From Saprospiraceae bacterium (GTDB lineage: Bacteria; Bacteroidota; Bacteroidia; Chitinophagales; Saprospiraceae): a stretch of DNA of 12,148 bases. A program made the translations under genes and the position numbers. Shown here one piece after another: positions 7,025 to 12,148 of the stretch (position 1 is its first letter; every line of letters starts with the position of its first letter). The DNA lies in the NCBI GenBank assembly GCA_022842255.1, contig JALHPW010000082.1, positions 1 through 12,148 on the forward strand. Reading direction: 5' to 3'. Below the pieces are notes generated by a model, which was not told where the DNA came from, did no database searches, and saw nothing but the letters and a program-made list of their open reading frames with translations.

Positions 7025-7952
7025 GATTACAAATTTTTCTGAAACAACAGGTTAAGCAATTTTCGGGGTCATCGGTTTGTTCGAGGTCTTGCAAGTCGTC
7101 AAAATTGTAGGTATCTTCAGCGCCCGCAAGTTGGAGCTTGTATGCGCCTTCGATGATGAATGCTCTCGTCTGATTAAGATAGTCTTCTGTTACAGGATAA
7201 TACCGCAAGTCGTTTTTTAGTAATTGATATTCAACGAGCCGGTAATCTGTTAGGAGAAATTTTTTCCAATTGGCTCGTTGGCGGTTTTGCGGTAACGTTA
7301 GGTGTAGACCCAATGCATATACCAATAGTTGCTGATTATATCTTTTGACCGGTTCAGCGTGTACTTTCCAGTCAACAATTAATGGGGCTTGCCCCTTGGA
7401 ATACACGATTAGGTCGGGAGTGCCAATTATGGAGAAGCCTTCGAGTTTATAGTTCAGTGTTCTTTGAGCATCGAGGTGTTCGGCACTGCGGAGCATTTCT
7501 ACAAAAGGCTCATTCTGAAAAAAGTTTGTCAAGGCAATTTCGATATCTAACCAAGCTCCATCCAGTTGCTCTTCGCTAAGTGGTAAATCGTATTCATGTT
7601 CGAGCAGTGGGGAAAATTCTTCCGGCAAATGGCTCTTTTTATTGTCGACATCTCGGTATTCGTGATTTTGAGAAAAGTGCAATCTTTTTTCAAAAAGCCT
7701 AAGCGCAACTTCTATGGCATCATCAAGTGTAAATCGCTGCTTTTGGTTGAAGGCTACTGCCATTTCGTTGCTTAACACATCATCCACCAGTTGGCCACGC
7801 CACGAAGCCAATGTTCGCAAATGTGATAGCATCGTGATTTCACGACGGTATGGATCATTTTTCACATTGCCACTTTTTGCTTTGGCCATGAAGTACCATT
7901 GCCATTGACACTTTTGAAAAGTGCGGTAGCCGCTGATTGAGAAAGCTTTCAT
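6969..7952 (-). CDS. Cas4/RecB-like PD-(D/E)XK nuclease with predicted Fe-S cysteines
   Basis: The 327-residue protein has the PDDEXK_1/Cas4-like layout. An N-terminal Cys15 sits in a KCQWQWYF context that matches the CPxxyy motif of AddB/Cas4 proteins. The core nuclease has D180 (IIGTPDLI), D194-W-K196 and a Q207-Q-L-L-V-Y motif helix. The C-terminus carries C299, C302/C303 and C308 (CxxCx5C). Together the four cysteines predict a [4Fe-4S] cluster. The early His of the RecB family is not obvious near residues 50-60 (WRGQLVDD). Its ATG overlaps the XRE stop in an ATGA, and its end overlaps the Argonaute start by 56 nt. Cas4-like nucleases have been noted near pAgo genes and may process invader DNA or guides; that role here is inference. 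Confidence 0.88.
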   Translation of the reverse strand: MKAFSISGYRTFQKCQWQWYFMAKAKSGNVKNDPYRREITMLSHLRTLASWRGQLVDDVLSNEMAVAFNQKQRFTLDDAIEVALRLFEKRLHFSQNHEYRDVDNKKSHLPEEFSPLLEHEYDLPLSEEQLDGAWLDIEIALTNFFQNEPFVEMLRSAEHLDAQRTLNYKLEGFSIIGTPDLIVYSKGQAPLIVDWKVHAEPVKRYNQQLLVYALGLHLTLPQNRQRANWKKFLLTDYRLVEYQLLKNDLRYYPVTEDYLNQTRAFIIEGAYKLQLAGAEDTYNFDDLQDLEQTDDPENCLTCCFRKICNHEQKPTERQPNLFDWEYS

Positions 7953-8290
7953 TTTCTTCGATTTCGGATAAATTTGAGGTAATCCAAGAGTTCCAATTCT
8001 TCTTCATCCGTCACAGCGCCCAACCGTCCGTGTGCAGCGATTGGTTCTCTACTTTCTACCATTCCGTTGTTTTGCGGCACGGGATACCCTACTTTTTCCA
8101 TGAGCGTTTCATATGACACCTCGTACAACTGGGCGAGTTTGTAAAGGTTAAGCGGAGAGGGTTGTTTCACCTTTCCCGTTTCCAACTGGCTGAGATAGGC
8201 ATTGGAAATCTCAGTCTGCTTTTCCACCTCGCGCAGCGTTAGGTTTTTGGCTTCTCGGAGGGCTTTGATATAAGTGCCGTAGTTAGACAT
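7949..8290 (-). CDS. XRE-family HTH transcriptional regulator, first gene of the Argonaute operon
   Basis: The 113-residue protein has a Cro/CI-type helix-turn-helix in residues 7-65: LTLREVEK (17-24) as the positioning helix and ISNAYLSQLETGK (28-40) as the recognition helix, with the conserved SQLE-G-xxxP pattern. The rest is a short charged C-terminal tail ending in Arg/Lys. No protease or ligand domain is fused to it. The gene is the first of the operon, its stop overlaps the nuclease start by 4 nt, and two matching palindromes lie over its promoter. I infer an autorepressor that controls the whole Argonaute operon. The inducing signal is unknown; the metalloprotease-like protein at the operon's far end is one candidate for lifting repression. 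Confidence 0.9.
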   Translation of the reverse strand: MSNYGTYIKALREAKNLTLREVEKQTEISNAYLSQLETGKVKQPSPLNLYKLAQLYEVSYETLMEKVGYPVPQNNGMVESREPIAAHGRLGAVTDEEELELLDYLKFIRNRRK

Positions 8291-8308
8291 ATCACGATTG
8301 TTGAAGCA

Positions 8309-8328
8309 TTGCTAAATTTGTCGAGCAA
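8309..8328. promoter_or_regulatory. Operator O1, 20-bp palindrome overlapping the -7 box
   Basis: TTGCT and AGCAA arms flank a 10-bp centre. It matches operator O2 at 16 of 20 positions. Its right arm overlaps the -7 element and the rest covers the predicted start region, so a bound XRE dimer would block polymerase. Assignment to the neighbouring XRE protein is inference from position. Confidence 0.65.
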
Positions 8329-8356
8329 AGATATGGATCATTGCTAAGTTTAACAA
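8326..8356 (-). promoter_or_regulatory. Promoter of the XRE-nuclease-Argonaute operon
   Basis: Read on the - strand, TTG (8356-8354) is followed after 20 nt by TATCTTTG (8333-8326), an exact match to the Bacteroidetes -7 consensus TAnnTTTG. An A/T tract (8361-8377) lies just upstream, like an UP element. Transcription would begin near 8320, giving a leader of about 30 nt. Confidence 0.7.
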
Positions 8357-8360
8357 GCAA
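8341..8360. promoter_or_regulatory. Operator O2, 20-bp palindrome over the -33 box
   Basis: It has the same TTGCT...AGCAA arms as O1. Centres are 32 bp apart, about three helical turns, which places both sites on one face of the DNA and allows cooperative binding. It covers the -33 TTG. Confidence 0.65.
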
Positions 8361-8813
8361 TATTTAAAAATTTTTTAGCCTTGACCAAAATGTGCGTGAT
8401 AATCGAAAGATGGATTTGTTTTCAATGGCTGATTAAGCTGTGGAGCACAACAAGCATTGGTACACCTCGCACCACATTTAGCGGCAACCTGTGGCAAAAA
8501 ATTTAACCTATTGCATTCGAGCCAGCCGACAGTGGAGAGGATAGATGAAACCTATCGAAGATTTCCCCAGTATTAAACGGGTACGGGGGTGGGCAACCTG
8601 AAATGGCAGGAGGCGGGGGTAGAATTAACTCGGAGGGGGGAGGCGGCAGTGTTCTGAGTACATGCCTAAGCGTGTTCATATCTCGCGAACCATTTTTTCT
8701 GCCATGGGCCGTTCGCAAATTTCAAATTTGCGTCAATTACAAATCCTCGAAGGGTCCTGTCAACCGGGTTTGAGGAATGAAATACTATACAACTGCGCAA
8801 AAAGAGCCTTCAA
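8361..8813. other. Gene-poor stretch between the Argonaute operon and the integrase
   Basis: About 450 bp with no convincing gene. It holds the A/T tract upstream of the operon promoter, a G-rich block at 8579-8646 on the + strand (runs of 3, 5, 3, 5 and 6 G), and a perfect 19-bp palindrome at 8714-8732. A proline-rich 71-residue frame on the - strand (8503-8718) is only the complement of the G-runs and is not annotated as a gene. No RNA family was recognised. Confidence 0.5.
8714..8732. repeat. Perfect 19-bp palindrome
   Basis: CGCAAATTT (8714-8722) and AAATTTGCG (8724-8732) flank a single C. Either a protein-binding site or a dispersed palindromic repeat is possible. No second copy lies in the window. 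Confidence 0.55.
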
Positions 8814-8827
8814 TTAAATGAGGTTCT
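8797..8827 (-). terminator. Possible Rho-independent terminator of the integrase gene
   Basis: On the - strand AGAACCT (8827-8821) pairs with AGGCTCT (8809-8803) with one mismatch, followed by a T run complementary to the A's at 8799-8803. The stem starts inside the last codons of the integrase, and its loop contains the stop codon. Confidence 0.45.
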
Positions 8828-10040
8828 GGTTAGCTGCTTCAATCACCTCATTTTCAAAACTTTTCAAGTAGGTCTGAGTGATTGATTCCGATTCATGCCC
8901 CAAAGCTTCGCTGATGATCGCGACCGGAACGCCACTGTTTTTCAAAACAGTAGCATAGGTGTGACGGGCTACATAGGTGGTCAAAGGAATGTCCAGACCA
9001 GAGAGTGTTGCGATCTGTTTCAGGCTTTTGTTGATGCAGCCCGTCATTTTGTGAATCCGATTATCTATCTGTACCGGTGTGAGGTGTTTGGTTCGGTCCA
9101 GGATTGGGAAAATGAAGTTCTCCAGGTTTCCGCCGGTCTGGGTACGGTATCGCTCGATGATTTTCACCGCAGGCTCCATCAGTTTAATATTGAACCCTTT
9201 CCCAGTTTTGGCCCGGATGTAGAAAAGTCGGTCTTGTTTAATATTGACCCATCGAAGCAGGGCAATATCGGTCAGGTTGATACCTTGCACGAAATAGCTG
9301 AACATGAAAACATCCTGAGCCAATTGTGCCTTTGAGTCAGCTGATAAATCCAGGGCGGCAATCTTCTGAATTTCTGTCTTGCTGATGGCTCTTTTTCGGG
9401 TATCGGTGTCAAACTTTGAAATCTTGAAGTCCCGGAAGGGGTAATGGTTCAGCGATACCAGTTTTTCCTGAACGGCTTTGTTGTACAAGGATCGAAGTGT
9501 TCGGAAGTACACAGAAATGGAGGTTTCCAAGAGGCCCTGGCCGCGTAAATGTGTCTCAAACCGGTTCAGGAAGTTGAGGTCAATATCTGAGAACAAAAGA
9601 GTTTTGACTTTGGGTTGGAAGTTTTTCAATGCCCGAAGCGTATCCCGGTAAACATTGGCGTTTCCTACTTTTTTCTGAAGCACCAAGCGATGAATATATT
9701 CGGTAAAAAACGCGAAAACATCCGTCTTCCCTTTGGGCTTATGAACAGCAGTCAAGAGGCTTTCTGGTGAGAACTCCTTCTCGTTCATTTTCAGGTCCAA
9801 CACTTGCGCCTGCAATTCACTCACCCGCTTTTGAACAATCGCTTCGATTTTCAATTTTTCGGGGTGGTTGCGCTTTGGGGTACATTTTTTGAAATCCCAT
9901 TGATCCGGGTGACAACTCAACCCGAGCGCTTCATATTTACGTTTGCTATCTTTGGTGACAACCAACATCAAAGGGTGTTCTCCATTGGCAAGGGTTTTGG
10001 ATTTGTACAGTGTGACTCGAATTGTTGCGCCTTGTATCAT
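8814..10040 (-). CDS. Tyrosine-type site-specific integrase (Bacteroidetes family)
   Basis: The 408-residue protein has the three-part layout of Bacteroidetes integrases. An N-terminal arm-binding domain (about 1-100) contains the typical WDFKKC-type strand, a SAM-like core-binding domain spans about 105-205, and the catalytic domain spans about 215-400. Visible catalytic residues are Lys near 278 (RAKTGK), R359-H360 (YVARHTYAT), G381-H382 (LGHES) and the nucleophile Y391 (TQTYLKSF). The first catalytic Arg is not at its usual place (GINLTDIALL, Asn255), as in many relatives in this phylum. The first His of HxxR is Tyr, also common there. The gene starts about 160 bp from a 3' tRNA-Pro fragment, so it most likely mediates integration at that tRNA. 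It probably mobilises the element carrying the Argonaute operon, although the left end is not seen. Confidence 0.92.
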   Translation of the reverse strand: MIQGATIRVTLYKSKTLANGEHPLMLVVTKDSKRKYEALGLSCHPDQWDFKKCTPKRNHPEKLKIEAIVQKRVSELQAQVLDLKMNEKEFSPESLLTAVHKPKGKTDVFAFFTEYIHRLVLQKKVGNANVYRDTLRALKNFQPKVKTLLFSDIDLNFLNRFETHLRGQGLLETSISVYFRTLRSLYNKAVQEKLVSLNHYPFRDFKISKFDTDTRKRAISKTEIQKIAALDLSADSKAQLAQDVFMFSYFVQGINLTDIALLRWVNIKQDRLFYIRAKTGKGFNIKLMEPAVKIIERYRTQTGGNLENFIFPILDRTKHLTPVQIDNRIHKMTGCINKSLKQIATLSGLDIPLTTYVARHTYATVLKNSGVPVAIISEALGHESESITQTYLKSFENEVIEAANQNLI

Positions 10041-10087
10041 GCTTTGTTTCTTTTGCTTTTGCCATCCGGTTTACATGATGGTTTACA

Positions 10088-10120
10088 CAAAAGTACGAAG
10101 AAAGCATGAATATCTACAAA
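10088..10120 (-). promoter_or_regulatory. Promoter of the integrase gene
   Basis: On the - strand TTTG (10120-10117) is followed after 21 nt by TACTTTTG (10095-10088), an exact TAnnTTTG match. The leader to the ATG at 10040 would be about 40 nt. A direct repeat GGTTTACA (10068-10075 and 10080-10087) lies at the predicted start and could be an operator. Confidence 0.6.
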
Positions 10121-10201
10121 CAACGATGAAGGATTTATTTACATTTGCTTGAATTACAATGATTTAAAAAGAATCAACAACCATCAAAACGATATGACAC
10201 A

Positions 10202-10247
10202 CTGCTTTGGGAGCAGGGGGTCCAAGGTTCGAATCCTGGTATCCCGA
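10202..10247 (+). other. Attachment site: 3' fragment of tRNA-Pro(UGG)
   Basis: The anticodon stem-loop CTGC-TTTGGGA-GCAG (10202-10216) gives anticodon TGG (10208-10210). A 5-nt variable loop, the T-arm with GGTTCGAATCC (10226-10236), the acceptor strand TATCCCG (10240-10246) and discriminator A (10247) follow in register. The 5' half is missing: no CGGGATA-like acceptor strand or D-arm lies upstream. Canonical pairing stops at 10202, as position 27 (A10201) mismatches position 43 (G10217), which hints at the crossover edge. The T-stem has one A-G mismatch. A 3' tRNA remnant next to an integrase is the normal signature of an integrative-element junction. It is not a functional tRNA gene. Confidence 0.75.
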
Positions 10248-10256
10248 CAACATAAC

Positions 10257-10298
10257 AACGCAATTATCTGGTAATCAGGTAGTTGCGTTTGTTGTTTT
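10257..10298 (+). terminator. Strong Rho-independent terminator downstream of the tRNA-Pro fragment
   Basis: AACGCAA (10257-10263) pairs with TTGCGTT (10283-10289). The stem continues inward to 14 pairs in total (two G-T wobbles), ending at CTG/CAG around a GTAAT loop. A T-rich tail (10288-10298) follows. It starts 10 nt after the tRNA end and is most simply the original terminator of the tRNA-Pro gene. Confidence 0.75.
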
Positions 10299-10306
10299 GG
10301 GTGTTT

Positions 10307-10328
10307 GGGTAGGTTGTGGGTAGGTTGT
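10307..10328. repeat. Tandem 11-bp direct repeat
   Basis: GGGTAGGTTGT occurs twice back to back (10307-10317, 10318-10328), 60 nt beyond the tRNA fragment. Short direct repeats near attachment sites can be integrase arm sites. If so, element DNA would extend to this side, against the simplest reading of the junction. It may equally be a chance duplication. Confidence 0.4.
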
Positions 10329-10434
10329 AGAAATTATCTGCCCCGTTTGCCTCTCTTCTCATACCTTTCGAGGCTGAATATTAAACATTACTTGCCATTC
10401 CTGAAATTTACTAAATCTTCAACTATGTTTGAAA

Positions 10435-11061
10435 ATGATAATTGCCAACGCCTTGTCCATTGCGAAGATTATTTCAGAAGCACACCACCAAATTGATGAA
10501 TCCTTATTGGGTCGAGATATTGATATTGAACAAATCTTAGTTGACCTTAATAAATTGAAAAGAGGACTGTTTGAGAAATCTCATTTATGGGAGATTCGAT
10601 TTGGCAATTTTTATAATAACAAACCGTCCTTTTATGATTGGCTACAAATCATCCAAGTTAAATATGAAATTTCCGAAGAGTTACTTACAAGTATAACAGT
10701 AGACGAGGCTGTCGAAAAGGCAGGTGGTTTTTGCGATGATTTTTCGGCTCCAAACATTATATTTAGAGGTGATTTTGAGCATTACGGCAGTGTAATGATT
10801 TCATTAAGGCATGATTGTTCCTTAATTTCGATTTTCACAACCGATAAAAATGAAAAATCTTACAAAGAGGGACGTTTGGATGCGCAAAATCAAAAATGCT
10901 GGCTGTTTAGGGTCTCAATAGGACTTGAACCATACGACGTTGACGAAGATTATGAGATTTTTAAGGAAGATTCTTGGAATGAAGATTATTTATATAAGTC
11001 GAAGAATTATAGGGGGGGATACTATAACCTTGAGCTAATTAAAACACCTTGGGCGAGCTGA
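10435..11061 (+). CDS. Unrecognised acidic cytosolic protein (208 aa)
   Basis: The frame gives 208 residues from the ATG at 10435; a TTG at 10429 would add two. No signal peptide, membrane segment or catalytic motif stands out. The N-terminal 45 residues look helical. The middle (about 100-165) has beta-like segments such as SAPNIIFRGDFEHYGSV and CSLISIFTTD. The C-terminal part is rich in Asp, Glu and Tyr (for example PYDVDEDYEIFKEDSWNEDY). The gene is more A/T-rich than the restriction gene to its right and stands alone between the tRNA scar and the restriction gene, which suggests a separate acquisition. It does not match any family I can name. An immunity or orphan accessory role would be a guess. 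Confidence 0.65.
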   Translation: MIIANALSIAKIISEAHHQIDESLLGRDIDIEQILVDLNKLKRGLFEKSHLWEIRFGNFYNNKPSFYDWLQIIQVKYEISEELLTSITVDEAVEKAGGFCDDFSAPNIIFRGDFEHYGSVMISLRHDCSLISIFTTDKNEKSYKEGRLDAQNQKCWLFRVSIGLEPYDVDEDYEIFKEDSWNEDYLYKSKNYRGGYYNLELIKTPWAS

Positions 11062-11438
11062 TGATTTGCCAAAAACAAATCAAAAAGGGTCTTTTTAGAC
11101 TGCGTAAGGTTTGGAAAACGGGAGACCTCTCTCTTTCTCCCCCCCTCTAATTTTGTAAAAATACTCGGGCGATTGGGCACCCGATGTTGGCGGTATTTGA
11201 CTTAGAGACTTTCACCCCACCCCATCTTTGAGTTAGTTAAGTTTTGCTGCGAAGGTATAACTGCCTTGCAAATCCTTCCTTTAGTGCAACTGCCTTTATC
11301 AGGGCATTCCAGAAATCAATATTTTGCGCTGCACATGTATGCGTTTCAGGCTGCGAGCGATGTAGTGCGGCAATTTTCTGGAAAAGAAACCCCTTTACCC
11401 CTCATTAGACAGTGCAAAGCCTTTGCCGCTCAATCTGA

Positions 11439-11457
11439 GTAGGCAACCATTGCCTAC
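11439..11457. promoter_or_regulatory. Perfect 19-bp palindrome upstream of the Type ISP-like gene, possible operator
   Basis: GTAGGCAA (11439-11446) and TTGCCTAC (11450-11457) flank CCA. It ends 7 nt before a consensus -7 box, in the position of an operator. The binding protein is not evident, as no regulator gene lies between here and the restriction gene. Confidence 0.5.
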
Positions 11458-11464
11458 CCATATA

Positions 11465-11472
11465 TATCTTTG
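11465..11472 (+). promoter_or_regulatory. Possible -7 promoter element of the Type ISP-like gene
   Basis: TATCTTTG is an exact TAnnTTTG match 27 nt before the ATG. No TTG sits at the expected 17-23 nt upstream; the nearest (11450-11452) is 12 nt away, inside the palindrome. The promoter may therefore be weak or dependent on an activator. Confidence 0.4.
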
Positions 11473-11499
11473 CCCACCTAACGCACCTCTGCCTTACAA

Positions 11500-12148
11500 A
11501 TGAATCAATCCCCGTTTCACACTATACTCTCCCAATTCCGCAAATCCGCCCTCTCCGAACGCGACAAAGGCGACAAATTCGAGCGGCTCATGCAAGCTTA
11601 TTTGCAGACCGACCCGTACTATGCTGACCTGTTCAAAAATGTTTGGCTTTGGAATGATTTTCCCGCCCGCCGTGACTTTGGCGGAAAGGATACGGGCATT
11701 GACCTGGTTGCCCGCACCCATTCCGGCGACTATTGGGCCATCCAATGCAAGTGTTTCCAGGAAAGCGCGGTGATAGATAAACCCGCCGTTGATTCCTTCC
11801 TTTCGACCTCCAGCAAAAATTTCAAAGACGACCAACTCCGAACCGTTGGCTTTGAACGACGGCTCTGGATTTCAACCACCAACCATTGGGGCGGAAATGC
11901 CGAGGCCACTATACACAACCAACACCCACCCGTCAACCGCCTAGGCTTGCACGACCTCGACAACGCCCCCGTAGATTGGGGCAAATTGGCCGAAGGTTTA
12001 TCGGGCGAAGCCTCACGCGCCGCGAAGAAATCCCCCATGGCGCACCAGGTAGCTGCCATTGCAGCCGCGCACGAACATTTCAAAACGTCGGAACGCGGCA
12101 AACTCATTATGGCCTGCGGAACGGGCAAAACCTTTACCTCTTTACAAA
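11500..12148 (+). CDS. Type ISP-like restriction-modification/helicase protein, N-terminal part (continues past the window)
   Basis: The frame is open from the ATG at 11500 to the window end, 216 codons, so the gene is cut by the window. Residues 20-90 form an Mrr-like PD-(D/E)XK nuclease domain: SERDKGDKFERLMQAYL, the metal-binding D68 in GIDLV, and Q82-C-K84 in WAIQCKCF. A Q-motif-like MAHQ follows at 180-183, then the Walker A motif MACGTGKTFTS (GTGKT at 207-211) of a superfamily 2 ATPase. This nuclease-then-helicase order, with the rest still to come, matches single-chain Type ISP enzymes (LlaGI/LlaBIII type), which would continue with an N6-adenine methyltransferase and a target-recognition domain. 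Those parts are outside the window, so a Type III Res-like or Mrr-helicase protein cannot be fully excluded. It is probably an anti-phage restriction enzyme. Confidence 0.82.
   Translation, partial: MNQSPFHTILSQFRKSALSERDKGDKFERLMQAYLQTDPYYADLFKNVWLWNDFPARRDFGGKDTGIDLVARTHSGDYWAIQCKCFQESAVIDKPAVDSFLSTSSKNFKDDQLRTVGFERRLWISTTNHWGGNAEATIHNQHPPVNRLGLHDLDNAPVDWGKLAEGLSGEASRAAKKSPMAHQVAAIAAAHEHFKTSERGKLIMACGTGKTFTSLQ

Larger units (their letters stand above)
3040..10247. mobile_element. Probable integrative element: minimum visible extent, left end not found
   Basis: The right junction is defined by the tRNA-Pro 3' fragment, with the integrase just inside it. Because the tRNA reads on the + strand and its own terminator follows the fragment, the host lies to the right and the element to the left, so the Argonaute operon would be cargo. 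No second copy of the tRNA 3' end occurs in this window. The coordinate 3040 is therefore only the end of the operon, not a boundary; the element may include everything to the window start. Confidence 0.4.
11062..11499. other. Intergenic stretch upstream of the Type ISP-like gene
   Basis: About 440 bp without a convincing gene. It holds a short possible terminator (AAAAAG-GGT-CTTTTT, 11082-11096) for the preceding gene, a polypyrimidine tract at 11125-11148, a weak hairpin with TCGGG/CCCGA arms near 11166-11185, and the promoter and palindrome listed separately. Confidence 0.5.

Noticed and set aside
7949..8290. ImmA/IrrE-type XRE-protease pair
   Set aside because: The XRE gene and the metalloprotease gene are at opposite ends of the operon, and the protease residue set looks M48-like rather than ImmA-like; a functional link remains only a hypothesis.
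8503..8718. Proline-rich 71-residue frame on the - strand
   Set aside because: Its PPPP tracts are only the complement of the + strand G-runs; no domain, leader or conserved neighbour supports translation.
10150..10247. Complete tRNA-Pro gene
   Set aside because: The 3' half is perfect, but no matching 5' acceptor strand or D-arm exists upstream, so it is a fragment.
11494..12128. Two - strand frames (11494-11835 and 11730-12128)
   Set aside because: Both are antisense to the Type ISP-like gene, whose + strand frame has nuclease and Walker A motifs.
1..12148. CRISPR array accompanying the Cas4-like nuclease
   Set aside because: No regularly spaced direct repeats were found anywhere in the window.

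Overview
The window looks like chromosomal DNA of a Bacteroidota bacterium. It has a TonB-dependent receptor barrel end, a Bacteroidetes-type tyrosine integrase, start codons without Shine-Dalgarno sequences, and promoters fitting the Bacteroidetes consensus (TTG-type -33 box, about 20 nt, then TAnnTTTG). I cannot name the genus.

Region 1 (1-3015, + strand) is accessory envelope or metalloid-type content: the 3' end of a TonB-dependent receptor, a NIP-like aquaporin, a calcineurin-like metallophosphoesterase, a terminator, a structured leader, a secreted peptide with eight cysteines and its own terminator, and the remaining C-terminal part of a fatty-acid hydroxylase/sterol desaturase gene. 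The NIP-like channel, phosphoesterase and Cys-rich peptide suggest arsenite or other metalloid handling, but no arsR, arsC or arsB is visible to confirm this.

Region 2 (3040-8290, all - strand) is the most interesting part: a compact five-gene operon. In transcription order it encodes an XRE-family repressor, a Cas4/RecB-like PD-(D/E)XK nuclease with a predicted Fe-S cysteine set, a long prokaryotic Argonaute with a complete DEDD slicer tetrad, a 127-residue helical protein I do not recognise, and a soluble HExxH protein resembling a stripped-down M48 gluzincin. Stops and starts touch or overlap (4 nt, 56 nt, then gaps of 5 and 29 nt). The promoter carries two near-identical 20-bp palindromes, one on the -33 box and one reaching the -7 box, which is a repressor-controlled layout. 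I infer a guide-directed anti-plasmid or anti-phage system with a proteolytic or regulatory arm.

Region 3 (8291-10247) holds a gene-poor stretch with a 19-bp palindrome and G-runs, a tyrosine integrase on the - strand with its promoter, and a 3' fragment of a tRNA-Pro(UGG) gene (about 46 nt) with no 5' half. A strong terminator follows the fragment. This is the expected right-hand junction of an integrative element lying to the left, so the Argonaute operon is probably cargo. No left attachment site was found in the window.

Region 4 (10248-12148) has a tandem 11-bp repeat, an unrecognised acidic 208-residue protein, about 440 bp without a gene, and the start of a Type ISP-like restriction-modification/helicase gene (Mrr-like nuclease domain, then Walker A) that runs off the window. 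Defense genes on both sides of the tRNA scar suggest a defense hotspot.
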